This document shows positions 46,701-57,416 of a stretch of DNA of 64,000 bases, piece after piece. The notes beneath the pieces were generated by a model. It worked only from the letters and a program-made list of their open reading frames with translations, was not told the DNA's origin and ran no database searches. The DNA lies in contig NC_049909.1 of NCBI RefSeq assembly GCF_001411555.2, forward strand, positions 3,023,875-3,087,874, in the 5' to 3' direction. The translations under genes were made by a program, and so were the position numbers. The DNA is from Juglans regia (taxonomy: Eukaryota; Streptophyta; Magnoliopsida; Fagales; Juglandaceae). Each line of letters opens with the position of its first letter. The first letter of the stretch is position 1.

Positions 46701-48036
46701 TGCCACTTGTCATCCATGAAAGGACTTTGAGTCTAGGGGGCTTTTCCCTTGCCATTTTTTGGATTTGCATGAGCTTCCACTCTTTCCACACAATTCTCCC
46801 ATGGTCATTTGAAAGTTCCCTCATTTTCTTGTATTTTCATTCCAACCAAATAAGGAGGATCCTTGCAAGAGAAGGGATTTCGGCACTACCAAGGATTAGC
46901 AAGCTAAGGATCGATTTCCTCTAAGTCTTGAACATACACAAGTCTTTTCTCAATCCGAAAGTGAGATTCAAGTCTTACTAGACTTTGAGAAAGATAGAAC
47001 ACACACACTTTCTACCATTTTCCTGGAAATAACCTAGGGTTTTCCAGAGAAACCCTTGAGGCCGATTAGTAAAGGGGGAGTTCATCTTCCATGTTTCGAT
47101 CATCACATGTATTTTTGCCTACTTTAGGTTTTGTTTTACCTTATGAGTGAAATGAAGGGATTTTAACCCAAAAACCCTAGAAGCCGAATGGTTTAAGACC
47201 AAGTGATGCCCTAGAAATCCACACACACTCAAGAACATGAAATAGGGTTTTAGATGCTCTTTCTAATATAGTATGTTTGGATTTACAGCTTGCTAATATT
47301 CCTTTACGAGGATTTTGTAAGTATACACTCAACTTACTCTTGGTTAATATTCGTATATGATTGTGTAAATCCTTCCATGGTTTTTGATTGCTTTGTTTGT
47401 TATCTCTTGGTTGTTTGTTTGAATATGATAATATGATCTTGAGTAACTTTAGGAAAGTACATGTTTCAGATTTGTGATGAAAAATGCCATGAAATATGCC
47501 TATGAGTTTCGATTTTCACTTGATTGAGGTTGATGGTTTATGCAACATGATGTTTCGATTTGAACATGCTTTGGAAGTTTCAGACTTAGCCAAAAATCTA
47601 TGATTTCATGTCTTAGTTTAATATGTTTTGACTTCTCTTATATATGCTTGAGGGTTAGAACATGTTTATGAGATGAATCTTCATGTTTTTCTACCCATGA
47701 GTTTCGGCTCAAGGAAGTTTTCATGGTTTCGTGCATATGTTTTGATATCTCTTATGGTTTATGTTATCATGCTATGAAATTAATATGTTATGCTTGGTTA
47801 TTTCATGCATGGCATTTCATATGTCATATGTCAAGTATGAGTAAGCATGTTTAAGTCTCATGTCACATGCATTTGGGGAAGAAGTGTTTTCTAAGAAGTG
47901 TTTTCAAAGAAGTGTTTTGAAAAAGTGTTTTCAAATAAAAAGTTTTACACAACCTCAAGTGCTAGGGCGGGGGAATGTCCTAGTGGAACTCTTATGTCCA
48001 CTCTAGAGTGCTTAAGAATGGAATGGTAACCCTTGG

Positions 48037-48056
48037 GTCGACAAAGTACCGTCGAC
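48037..48056 (+). other. Covarying stem-loop in LTR B
   Basis: GTCGAC-N8-GTCGAC; relative to family A both arms changed together (T-A to C-G), keeping the 6-bp stem. Confidence 0.7.
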
Positions 48057-48473
48057 GAGCCTCGAATGGATTCTTTTTAAAGGATACCGAAGTGAGGAAG
48101 CGCCTAATGCTAGTGGGTGCATAAGGCATGTAACCTGATGAAGTAAGGTCGAGTTAATATGAATCTATGTTTATGACGTATTCATAAACATAGATAAGAT
48201 AAGAGCTCATATGATAATGATCACTTTATGAAAACCTCATGATATGATAAGGATCACTTGATGCAAATATTGTGATATGTTCTAATAAGGCAAGTTTCGG
48301 ATAAGCTCACATGAATAAGAAAAAGTTAAAAAGTTTTTATGAAAAGCTCAAGTCTCTGTTACAAGTCTTTTGATAATGGTCAAGTGCATAAGTCAAGTAC
48401 ATGTTCATACATGCATATCATGATATACCTTTTGTATGCTTGTGTTAATTGTGGTATATTGTGTGATTACTTG

Positions 48474-48535
48474 CTGAGATTTCTTGAAATCTCATTATGG
48501 TAGTTTCCACTACCATTTCTCAACCGAAATGGTAG
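48474..48535 (+). other. Overlapping hairpins in LTR B
   Basis: GAGATTT/AAATCTC is followed by GGTAGT-TTCC-ACTACC, which overlaps CTACCATTT-N8-AAATGGTAG. The last pair is T-A here and C-G in family A, so pairing is preserved. Confidence 0.7.
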
Positions 48536-48565
48536 AAGTTGTAACAGGTTTAGTAAACGACGACC

Positions 48566-48778
48566 ATGACCAAGAGGAAGAGAACGGCACCTCCTACTCC
48601 AGAGAGGATTGTGCCTAAGATAGCTGTGAATCGGCCCGAGCCCTTCATCCTAGAGCAACTCGAGGCCATTGATTGGGAGATCACTGGTATACTTGAATTC
48701 ATTGAGAAGTTCCAGTGGCATAACAACCGGGACGAGGATAAGGCTTTGGAAAAACGTGTGAAGCCCGAATCTTTTTGA
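48566..48778 (+). CDS. Small conserved ORF in LTR B (70 codons)
   Basis: Starts MTKRKRTAPPTPERIVPK and ends DKALEKRVKPESF, the partner of the ORF at 42931-43143. It begins about 30 bases after the overlapping hairpins. In LTR D1 a related frame (ERLEVAEKFICEVLKLF, about 53415-53465) lies at the same place, suggesting the ancestral LTR carried it. No signal peptide or membrane segment is seen; the basic N-terminus could bind nucleic acid. It could also be a chance open frame in a conserved RNA region. Confidence 0.4.
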   Translation: MTKRKRTAPPTPERIVPKIAVNRPEPFILEQLEAIDWEITGILEFIEKFQWHNNRDEDKALEKRVKPESF

Positions 48779-49196
48779 AGAGTACGAGAGTTTAAGTATT
48801 TTGAAAAGAGAGAGAGAGAGAGAGAGAGAATAAGGCAATAGTACTTATGGTAAACTTTTGTGGATTTATCTTGCTTTTGTGAGAATCCCGTGTTTTGGAA
48901 ATTTTAAACTATGCTTTATGCTTTTGGGATATTATACCTTTATGGCTCATGTTTACGTTTGGACAATTTTTTAGGTTATAATATTAGTATGGTGCCATGT
49001 GCTTTGCAATTGCTTATCGTGTTGCTTAGTTTATCCGACTTTTATTAATTTTTCGCTGCTACGCTATTGCATGCTGCTAGTGTACTTAGATGCATAGCAT
49101 ATTATCTGTCATGTACGAGGGGTGTGTACCCTTGTGTTATATGTTCTGGTGTCTCAGTCACTGTCCAATCCCAAGCGAGGGGTTGGGGTCGCCACA

Positions 49197-50389
49197 GGTG
49201 GGTGGAGACCGAATTGATTGAGGACTCACATCCTCAAAGCATTCCTCCATGACACTACCCACATGTTCATCCATGTGTTCAAAGCCCTTGAACCAAATGC
49301 TTGAAGCCTCACTTCGAGCAAACAATCAACCCTAGCAATTCCATAACACACGCACACATGAATTATAGCTTGCTAGTGAATATTTGAAGGATTTTGAAAG
49401 TAAGCCGTCAACCTGTTTTCGACTAACATATATATACTTGTGTGAATATTTCATCTTGTTTGGTATTATGTATGTTTTTTATTTAGCGACTTTGTGAATA
49501 AATATATTGTCGTAAGTTGTTCAAGAACATGCCATGATTATATGTTTCGGTTTGCATGATGATATGCCATGATTTGAAGTGATTAGGGTTTCAGCTTGTG
49601 TGACGATTTACCATGTTTTCATGATTCGGATTAATGTGATTATCTTTGCCATGATCCATAGTCTATTGTAGTTCAGATTTGGTCCATGATTAAGATAAAT
49701 TTCACATATTAGTGAACCCTATAAGTTTCGTCCTAGAATGTCTGTGTATGTTTGGATTAAGTTATTTGATGCTTTATTTGTAATATGATTCGGATATTAC
49801 TTATGTATCATGTTATGCTCATATGTTACCATGCCATGAAACCGAATGTGATATGCTTGTTCATGCATACATGGCATTTTATACGTCACATATCTTATGT
49901 AAAGAAAAGCAAGTCTTAAGTCTCATGTCACATGCATTTGGGTAAATGATATTTTCAAAAGTCAAGTTCACAACCCCAAATGCTAGGATGGGAGAATTTC
50001 CTAGTGGAACTTCTCTGTCGACTCTGGAGTGCTTAAGAATTGCATGGTAACCCCTGGGTCAACAAATAACCATTAGCGTGCTTCGAATGGATCTTTTTGG
50101 AAAGACAAATAATGCTAGTGAGTGCCATCACTAAGACAAATAACTCGACGAAGTACTGTCGTGTTATAATGATAGGAATAAAACGTATTCACTACGGTGT
50201 ACGGACCGTTGGTGGTGCGGTAACTAGTATGAACACGTGGTGCTTAGGAGAGCCGTGTTGTATCCACCATGTGTTATAAGAACAAGGCAATGAGCTCATA
50301 TGATATGAATCACATGATATGATATGATATGAAATGAATGTTTAAAAATCAACACGAAAATTATGTCAAAGATGTTTTTCTTAAAAGTC
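49197..50389 (+). repeat. Continuation of LTR C
   Basis: C resumes after B and carries the CTAGGATGGGAGAATTTCCTAG hairpin (about 49984) and a degraded stem-loop at 50058-50076. No gene is seen; the small ORF near 50097 is not supported. Confidence 0.6.
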
Positions 50390-50392
50390 TAA

Positions 50393-51681
50393 GGGTACGT
50401 TTGGGTAGTGAGAATACTTGAGAAGTGTTGAGAATGTTTGTGAATAGTTATGAGTATAGATTGGAGTGAGTTTGTGGGTCCCATTGAGAGTATTTTGAGT
50501 TGTTTGGATATGTGAAGTATGTTGAGTTGTTGACTTTTGGATAGGTAGTTGAAAAAGGTGTGGGTCCCATAAATATTATAGTGATTTTATTTTTAGTAAT
50601 AAATATTATAGTGATTTTTTAATATTAATAAATATTGTAGTGATTTTATTTTATTTTTATATATAATAATGATAAATATTATAATGATTTTATTGTTAAT
50701 TTATATATAATACTGATAAATATTATAATGATTTTATTTTCATATATATAATAGTGATAAATATTATAGTAATGTTATTTTTTATTTATCTATTATAGTG
50801 ATTTTACTTTTTATTTATATATAATAGTGATAAATATTATAGTGATTTTATTTTTTATTTATATATTATAGTGATTTTTTTTTTTATTTATATATAATAG
50901 TGATTTTATTTTTCATTTATATATAATGGTGATAAATAGTTATTTTATTTTTTATTTATATGTTATAGTGATTTTTTGTTTTATTTATATATTATAGTGA
51001 TAAATATTATAGTGATTTTATTTTTTATTTATATATTATAGTGATTTTATTTTTTTATTATATATAATAGTGATTTCATTTTTTATTTATATATAATAGT
51101 GATAAATATTATAGTGATTTTATTTTTTATTTATATATTATAGTGATTTTATTTTTTTATTATATATAATAGTGATTTTATGTTTTATTTATATATTATA
51201 GTGATTTTATTTTTTATTTATATATTATAGTGATTTTATTTTTTATTTATATATAATAGCGATAAATATTATAGTGATTTTATTTTTTATTTTTATTTAA
51301 TAGTGATAAATATTATTGATTTTATTTTTTATTTATATATAATAGTGATAAATATTATAGTGATTTTATTTTTTATTTATATTTAATAGTGATAAATATT
51401 ATAGTGATTTTATTTTTTATTTATATATAATAGCGATAAATATTATAGTGATTTTATTTTTTATTTTTATTTAATAGTGATAAATATTATTGATTTTATT
51501 TTTTATTTATATATAATAGTAATAAATATTATAGAATGTTTGTGAATAGTTATGAGTAGAGATTGAAGTGGATTTGTGGGTCCCATTGAGAGTATTTTAA
51601 GTTGTTTGGCATGTGGAGTATTTCTAATAGTACGAGAATACTTGGAAAATGCTGAGGTATGTTCGCTACCTAAACGTAGCC
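50393..51681. mobile_element. Tourist/PIF-Harbinger-like element swollen by an AT satellite
   Basis: Terminal inverted repeats GGGTACGTTTGGGTAG (start) and GGCTACGTTTAGGTAG (end, reverse complement) are flanked by TAA on both sides (50390-50392 and 51682-51684), the target duplication of PIF/Harbinger elements. An approximately 80-bp segment containing GTGGGTCCCATTGAGAGTA occurs in direct orientation near both ends (about 50432-50512 and 51533-51612), enclosing an AT-rich repeat tract. No transposase is present. Confidence 0.7.
50570..51535. repeat. AT-rich minisatellite, unit about 40-45 bp
   Basis: Many imperfect copies of a unit built from AATATTATAGTGATTTTAT and TTTTTATTTATATATAATAGTGAT. 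Some neighbouring units form identical higher-order blocks (for example around 51230-51350 and 51405-51520). Confidence 0.9.
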
Positions 51682-51684
51682 TAA

Positions 51685-52538
51685 GGATCTCTATTACATG
51701 TCTTTTGAAAAAGGTCAAGTGCATAAGTCAAGTTTTTGGTCAATTCATACGTCAAGTACATGTTCATACACGCATTCCATGATTGGCCATTTGTATGCCT
51801 ATGTTAACTTCGGTATGTTGTATGTTTACTTGCTGAGATTTTTTGAAATCTCATTATGGTAGTTTCCATTACCATTCTGCACCCGAAATGGTAGAAACTG
51901 TGACAGGTACCCAAGATCATGGGCATGATAAATGAGTTTATGGAAGACAAATTCACTGTAGAAGCACTTAATAAGGATGAAGATGAAACCAAGACCGAAA
52001 GAGCCGAGCAAGGACCATTTGGATTTTGTAACCGGATACCTAAATCAAGCAAAGGATTCCTCCGTGGAGGCTAAAGAAGTTGCCTCTAGTTTGGGACTTC
52101 TAGAACCCGAGCCCCTTAAGACTAGGGGTATTTTCTTGAGTCTCACTCACAAAGAGACCTTAGTGCTAGTGAAGTTCTCTGTCTCGTGATTTAAGGTCTT
52201 TTGTGATTAGTCCCTTTGTTTGGGGAAAAAGTTTCAGTACCTATATTTTAGGGATACAATGAGTATATATTATTTGGTACTTTTGAAAAGCATGCTATGT
52301 TAATACAATGTTTGGGTTATGTTTAGTCTTATGGTACCATGTGCTAATGTAACTATTTTAGGCGTTGCCTAGTTTTACACGAACTTTACATTTTCTGCTG
52401 CGTTATTTATTGCATACTACTAGTATACATAGGTGCATTGCATCTTATCGGTCATGTACAAGGGGTATGTAGCCTTGTGTTGCATGTCCCGGTATTTCAG
52501 TCACCGTCCAACCACAAACGGGGGCTAGGGGCGCCACA
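51685..52538 (+). repeat. 3' part of LTR C
   Basis: It contains GAGATT-N6-AATCTC and GGTAGTTTCCATTACCATT with AAATGGTAG (51836-51895), a worn form of the overlapping hairpins, and the conserved terminal stretch ending GGGGCGCCACA. The 70-codon ORF at 51977 is unlike the B ORF and is not supported. Confidence 0.65.
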
Positions 52539-52744
52539 TGCATTCACTGCATATTGGGTACAAGTACATAACATGGTTACATGAAAAGTTGCATGGCTTC
52601 ATTATAAGTTACATGTCACATGTTTTCTTGTTGTGCATAAAAGATAAAGGGTTTTGACACAACTCGAATACTAGAATGGAGGAATACCCTAGTGGAACTC
52701 CTCTGTCCACTCTATAGTGACTAAATTAGAGTGGTAACCCCTTG

Positions 52745-52764
52745 GTTGACAAAGTATAGTCAAC
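52745..52764 (+). other. Covarying stem-loop in LTR D1
   Basis: GTTGAC-N8-GTCAAC, a perfect stem. Confidence 0.7.
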
Positions 52765-53728
52765 GAACTTCAAATGAATTCTTTTTAAAGGATTTCAGAG
52801 TGAAGTAGCAGCGTTTAACGCTAGTGGGTGCGACACATTATAAATACAGTGAATGCGAATTGTGAACGGCCATATCATATTGAAAGCTAATGGTGAAGGC
52901 GTATCGATCTACTTGAGCATCTTTGTATATGACATACTCACACTCGGTCAAAGGGCCGGTAATATAATGCGGTAACTAGCAAGGAGCCCATTGTTCATAA
53001 GGGTAGCAGTGAGGAGTCCATATATTGTTATATTGAATAAGTGTAATAGTGATTAAAATGAAATGGCACATTGTTACATGTTTGTTTACATTGTTACAAG
53101 TTCCGTGTTTTTGAAAACAAAATATAGATGGGAGAAAAATGTGTCTTTGTCAAAAAAGCATATTCATACTCATGCATCCATATTCATATTTACTTTATAC
53201 ATACTTATGTTATCTCTGTGTATGTTCTTCATTTAAATTAGTGAGCTTTTCTTGAAATCTCACTGTGGTAGTTTCCAATTCCATTCCCCCCAGAATAGTA
53301 GAAGTTGTGATAGGACCCCAGGATAGCGATGGAGAAGCGTAAGCCCAATGAGCCCCAATAGGTAAGTAAGCTCCAAAGAGTCCCCAGAGATCTACTAACC
53401 CTTCACTTGTAGAGCGTCTCGAGGTAGCCGAAAAGTTTATTTGTGAAGTTTTGAAGCTATTTGAGGGCATCCAGAAGATAATGGAGAAAAAGAACTTTTA
53501 CACTATAGAATGGTTGTTGTGAACAATGTTTGAGGATTAGTATGAAGGGTCATAGTTTGGGACCCTATTTTGTATGGAAGTTTTGAAAAACCCCGTATTT
53601 CGTTGCTATTATTACATACTACTAGAAACATACTAGGTGCATTGCCTATTAATTGTCATGAACAAGTGGTATGTGGCCTTGTATTGCATATCCCAACACT
53701 TCAAACACCGTCAAATCCCAAGCGGGGT

Positions 53729-53839
53729 AATCAAGGCTAGCATTCATATGATATAGAAACTGATGCATGTAAGCTTGTGCATTTCGGGAAAGAAAGAAGC
53801 TTATGGCACGTGGAAGACATGACTAGAATTCCCCAAGGA
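53729..53839. other. Junction sequence between D1 and D2
   Basis: Short stretch that does not align with either LTR copy by eye. Confidence 0.3.
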
Positions 53840-54889
53840 CCCAAGAGCAAGAGGACGTTTTGAGGTTTTGGGTATAAGGGAGGTAAGGCTTGTTTTCGAC
53901 CATGAGAGGGTGACCATGCTTAAACTCTATTGAGTATGGTCTTGCCTCTAGGGTTTTTCTTTTCTAGAACTCGAATCTTTGATGGCAAAATGAATGAGAA
54001 GTAAGTAACCATTTGAATGAAGAAGATATATTCGGCCATCATTAGGGTTTGATGCAATATTTAGTCACCACATGAAGAAAGCACAATCTAGAGTGCCTTG
54101 CACATGTTTAAAAACTTTCAGCCATTAGGGTTCACACACACACGTATGTTTTTGTTACACTTTGATCACATACGGCTATTAGAGTTTTGTTATGCGATAA
54201 AATGACTTGTCACATTCAGCCACTAGGGTTTTAACCAAGGGAAGGAAGGACTTAATGACATTTGGCCCCTAGGGTTTCTTGCCATTTGTGTATGTGCATG
54301 TGAATCAAAGACAAGGGCAAAGAACAAAGAAAGAAAACGTGGATAAATGGATGGCCTTAAACTTACTAGGGTTAGATGTTTTAAGCCTCTTAGTTTACGG
54401 ATCACATGTTTGGATTTTAGTATTTTGATTTTCAGGAATCTAATATTTAGCACATACAGTTTCACCTTGCTTGATCGTTGGTATTCTTTACATTCGAAAC
54501 TTTGTAAGTTAGCCTCTAACTTACTCTTGGATAATATACTTATGTCTTTAGTGTAAACTTTTCATATATGTTGTTTGTATCGTTTGATGTATTATTTGCT
54601 CTCAATATAACATGATATGACCGGCTTCCATTATGGTATGATTTATTCTTTATGATATGCCCGAATGATGCTTGCTGGAATTTTGGTTTAAATCACAAGC
54701 TCGGAGGTTTTAAGTATTGTTATATGTCATGTTGAATCATCATGTGTTATATCCATGTATATGTATTCGAATGTTCTAATTATTTAAAGTTGTTCATGTG
54801 ATGCATTCACTGCATATTGAGTACAAGTACATGATATGGTTACATGAAAAGTTGCAAGGCTCCATCACAAGTTAACATGTCACATGTTT

Positions 54890-55603
54890 AGTGGCGGAAC
54901 CAATGATTGTGTCGAGGGGGGGCCAACTTTTCTACTGTGTGACACATTTATGTAAAGAGTAATGATAGATACAGTTTTAGAGTGTGTAAGTTCTACGCAC
55001 TCCCTTTGAAAAAGAAAGTGGGGTCCACTATTAAAAAATAATTTTTTTTCATGAGTCCTAGATTTACCTGTTCTTTTCAATGGGAGTGGACGGGGCTTGC
55101 ACATCCTAGAACTGTAAATATCATTTCTCTTACGTAAATTAAAAAGAGATTAAAAAATCATAAAAACATAACTAAAAACTATTTTTCATATAGATCATCG
55201 ACCTTAAATAATTTTTCTTATATTTTCACTTTGTATTCCATATTAAGCAGCCCAATATTGTATAACAAAAAAACTTTAGAATCCATATTAATAAGTTTAT
55301 TATTTCTCATAAACTTAGTTTTAATTTTAATTTTGGAGAGGCCACATCCTTGAAAGTAGATAATATATAGCAATTAAACAAAATTTTGGGACTACAGGAA
55401 AAAAAAATTAGAGAGGCATTTCTAGGTATATTGAAATTTTAAAAAAGTTTAGAAAGCATAAGGAGATTATAAATTTTCTTTTTTTTTTGGGGGGGAGCAT
55501 TTTCTATATTTGTAGAATTATGTATAAAATCTATGGGGTATTTTATGTTTTCAAAAAGTTTGGGGCCATGGCCCCCTCTTGGTATAATGTGGGTCCACCA
55601 TTG
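54890..55603. mobile_element. hAT-like non-autonomous element
   Basis: It starts AGTGGCGGAACC and ends GGGTCCACCATTG, an imperfect inverted repeat (9 of 12), with CACATGTTT on both sides (54881-54889 and 55604-55612). D1 has a single uninterrupted copy of that site. G-rich GGGGGGGCC and C-rich GGCCCCCTC subterminal stretches are typical of plant GTGGCGGA-type elements. No transposase is seen. Confidence 0.65.
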
Positions 55604-55730
55604 CACATGTTTTAGGTTTTGCATTAAAAAGAAAGGGTTTTGACACAATCCTAGCGCTAGGATTGGAGAATATTCTAGTAAAACTCTCATGTCCACTCTA
55701 GAGTGATTAAATTAGAGTGGTAACCCCTAG

Positions 55731-55750
55731 ATTGACGAAGTAAAGTCAAT
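55731..55750 (+). other. Covarying stem-loop in LTR D2
   Basis: ATTGAC-N8-GTCAAT: the outer pair is A-T here instead of G-C, so both arms changed together. Confidence 0.7.
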
Positions 55751-56660
55751 GGTCTTTGAATGAGTTATTTTTAAAGGATTTTGGAGTGAAGTAGCAGTGC
55801 CTAACACTAGTGGGTGCGACACATTGTAAAAATAATGAAGGCGAATTGCATACTGCCATATCATATTGAAAGCTCATGATGAAGGCTTGTCAATGTGCCT
55901 GAGCGTGTCTGTATATGACGTACTCGAACCTAGTTAAGGGCCGATAATGTGTTGTTGTAACTAGTAGGGAGCCAATAGTTCATAGGGGTAGACATGAGGT
56001 GTCCAGAGATTGTTATATGGAATAAGTGTACAAGTGATTTAAATGAAATGGTACTATTGTTATATGGTTATGTTGTTACAAAAGGTCAGTGTTTTTGAAA
56101 AATAATATAGATGGTAGAAAAATGTTCTTTGTCAAAATTGCACATTCTTACTCATGCATCCATATTCATATTTACCTTATACATATGCTTAAGTTATCTC
56201 TATGTATTTTTTTATTTAACTTACTGAAATTTTCTTGAAAACTCATTATGGTAGTTTCCACTACCATTCTCTCTGAAATGGTAGAAGTTGTGATAGGACC
56301 CGATCATAGCAATAGGGAAGCATGAGCAAAATGAGCCCCCAATAGTTAAGGGAGCCCTGAATAGCCTCAAGAGATCTGGGGACCCTTCACTTGTAAAGCT
56401 GCTTGAGGTAGCCGAAAAGTTTATTTTTGATGTTTTGAAGCTTTTTTAGGACATCTAGAAGATAATGGAGAAAAATGACTTTTAGACTATATAATGGCTG
56501 TTGTGAACAATGTTTGAGGAATATTATGAAAGGTCATAGTTTGGTTCCCTATTTTGTATGGATGTTTTGAAAAAACTCTATTTTGGGGTTAATGGTACTT
56601 GAGTTGGTACCATGTTAAATTGCACAAACCATTACTAGTTATAATTATTTTGCTACGATT

Positions 56661-57416
56661 AAGAAACATGCATAAACATTCCTTTACCGCATCATCAAGC
56701 ATGAGCACTAATTTTCCTCAACATCATTAACCTTTAATCATTATTTACCTTAACATCATTCATTTACATACTGTTAACCTCTGTGAAGTAGGGTTGATGA
56801 CCTTTGCAATCAATGGGTCATCAGTAGGTGCACCGCTAGTAATGCATTCCGACATTGCCATATGTCCCAACCTCATGGTACCTTCCTCGTATGGCCAATT
56901 CATTAATCTCAAGCATTCTTGCCTTTGTTCTCTTTTATTTACATTAACCTTTATTTTTTTTTTTTTTTTTCAATAAACATTCACACAACATAGTACTAAA
57001 TCATACGACAATCATGTGAAACTCTAGAATTCTATCATCAAGCATTGAGTTCATAAGATAAAAGGCTCTCAAAGAAAGGCTTATACATACATGTATACTT
57101 TTTGAAAATCATGCACTGCATATATATTTTGTTCTTATGAGACGAACTCAAACCGTCTTTAACCAAGCAAATATCGGGCAAATTGTCAAACTGGTTTAGC
57201 GATAGTATAGCAGCCTTCTATTTAATTTAAAAAAAAAAAAAAAAAAACTTTCCTTTTCCAAATCTCAATCTCAAGAAAGGTTATCAAAATTCTCAAAGAT
57301 TCTCAAAATATTTAACCAGAAGTGGCCTAAATTCACTTGACTAAATAATGATCATACACAAACAAAAATTTTAGCAATACGGTAAAACACATGTAAGTGT
57401 CGCTAGTCTAGAAAAA
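56661..57416. other. Intergenic DNA and 3' flank of the WDR46-like gene
   Basis: No gene is seen. Repeated short ACATCATT(A/C)A motifs near 56715-56770, a T run at 56948-56970 and an A run at 57229-57246. The 3' UTR of the minus-strand gene should lie in the right part; no poly(A) signal was assigned. Confidence 0.4.

Larger units (their letters stand above)
42149..49196 (+). mobile_element. Solo LTR B, interrupted by opposite-orientation copy B'
   Basis: It starts TGTGATGACCCGAG at 42149, is broken at 42513/46099 by B', and ends GGGTCGCCACA at 49196. Without B' it is about 3.46 kb. Flanks GGTGT and GGTGG match at 4 of 5 positions. The terminal stretch (from GCTGCTACGCTATTGCATG, about 49056) is the form shared by families A-D. 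Confidence 0.85.
36513..52538 (+). mobile_element. Solo LTR C, inserted in D1 and itself a nest
   Basis: It starts TGTGATAACCC and ends GGGGCGCCACA, flanked by TGTAT and TGCAT (4 of 5 bases matching), a target-site duplication with one later change. Without its insertions (A' at 37108-41821, B at 42149-49196, Tourist-like element at 50393-51681) it is about 2.97 kb. It has no internal region, so it is a solo LTR left by recombination between the two LTRs of one element. Confidence 0.8.
34835..53728 (+). mobile_element. LTR D1, interrupted by nested solo LTRs
   Basis: It starts TGTGACACCCCAATTTTGAG at 34835, is split at 36512/52539 by LTR C, and runs to about 53728, where the expected end is worn (AAGCGGGG then unrelated sequence). 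Without the insertion it is about 2.87 kb. The second copy D2 confirms continuity across the break: there TGATGCATTCACTGC is uninterrupted. Conserved landmarks include GTTGAC-N8-GTCAAC at 52745-52764, a weakened form of the overlapping hairpins at 53243-53302, and a remnant of the B-type small ORF at about 53400-53510. Confidence 0.75.
53840..56660 (+). repeat. LTR D2, truncated at both ends
   Basis: It aligns with D1 from about 35775 onward (GGGAGGTAAGGCTT, GAGAGGGTG(A/G)CCAT) and continues through the D1 part after C. It carries ATTGAC-N8-GTCAAT at 55731-55750 and GGTAGT-TTCC-ACTACC at 56251-56266. It lacks about 950 bp at the 5' end and the terminal part at the 3' end, and is interrupted by the insertion at 54890-55603. 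Confidence 0.7.

Noticed and set aside
51977..52189. 70-codon ORF in LTR C as a relative of the B small ORF
   Set aside because: Similar length and place, but the residues do not align with the B or D versions.
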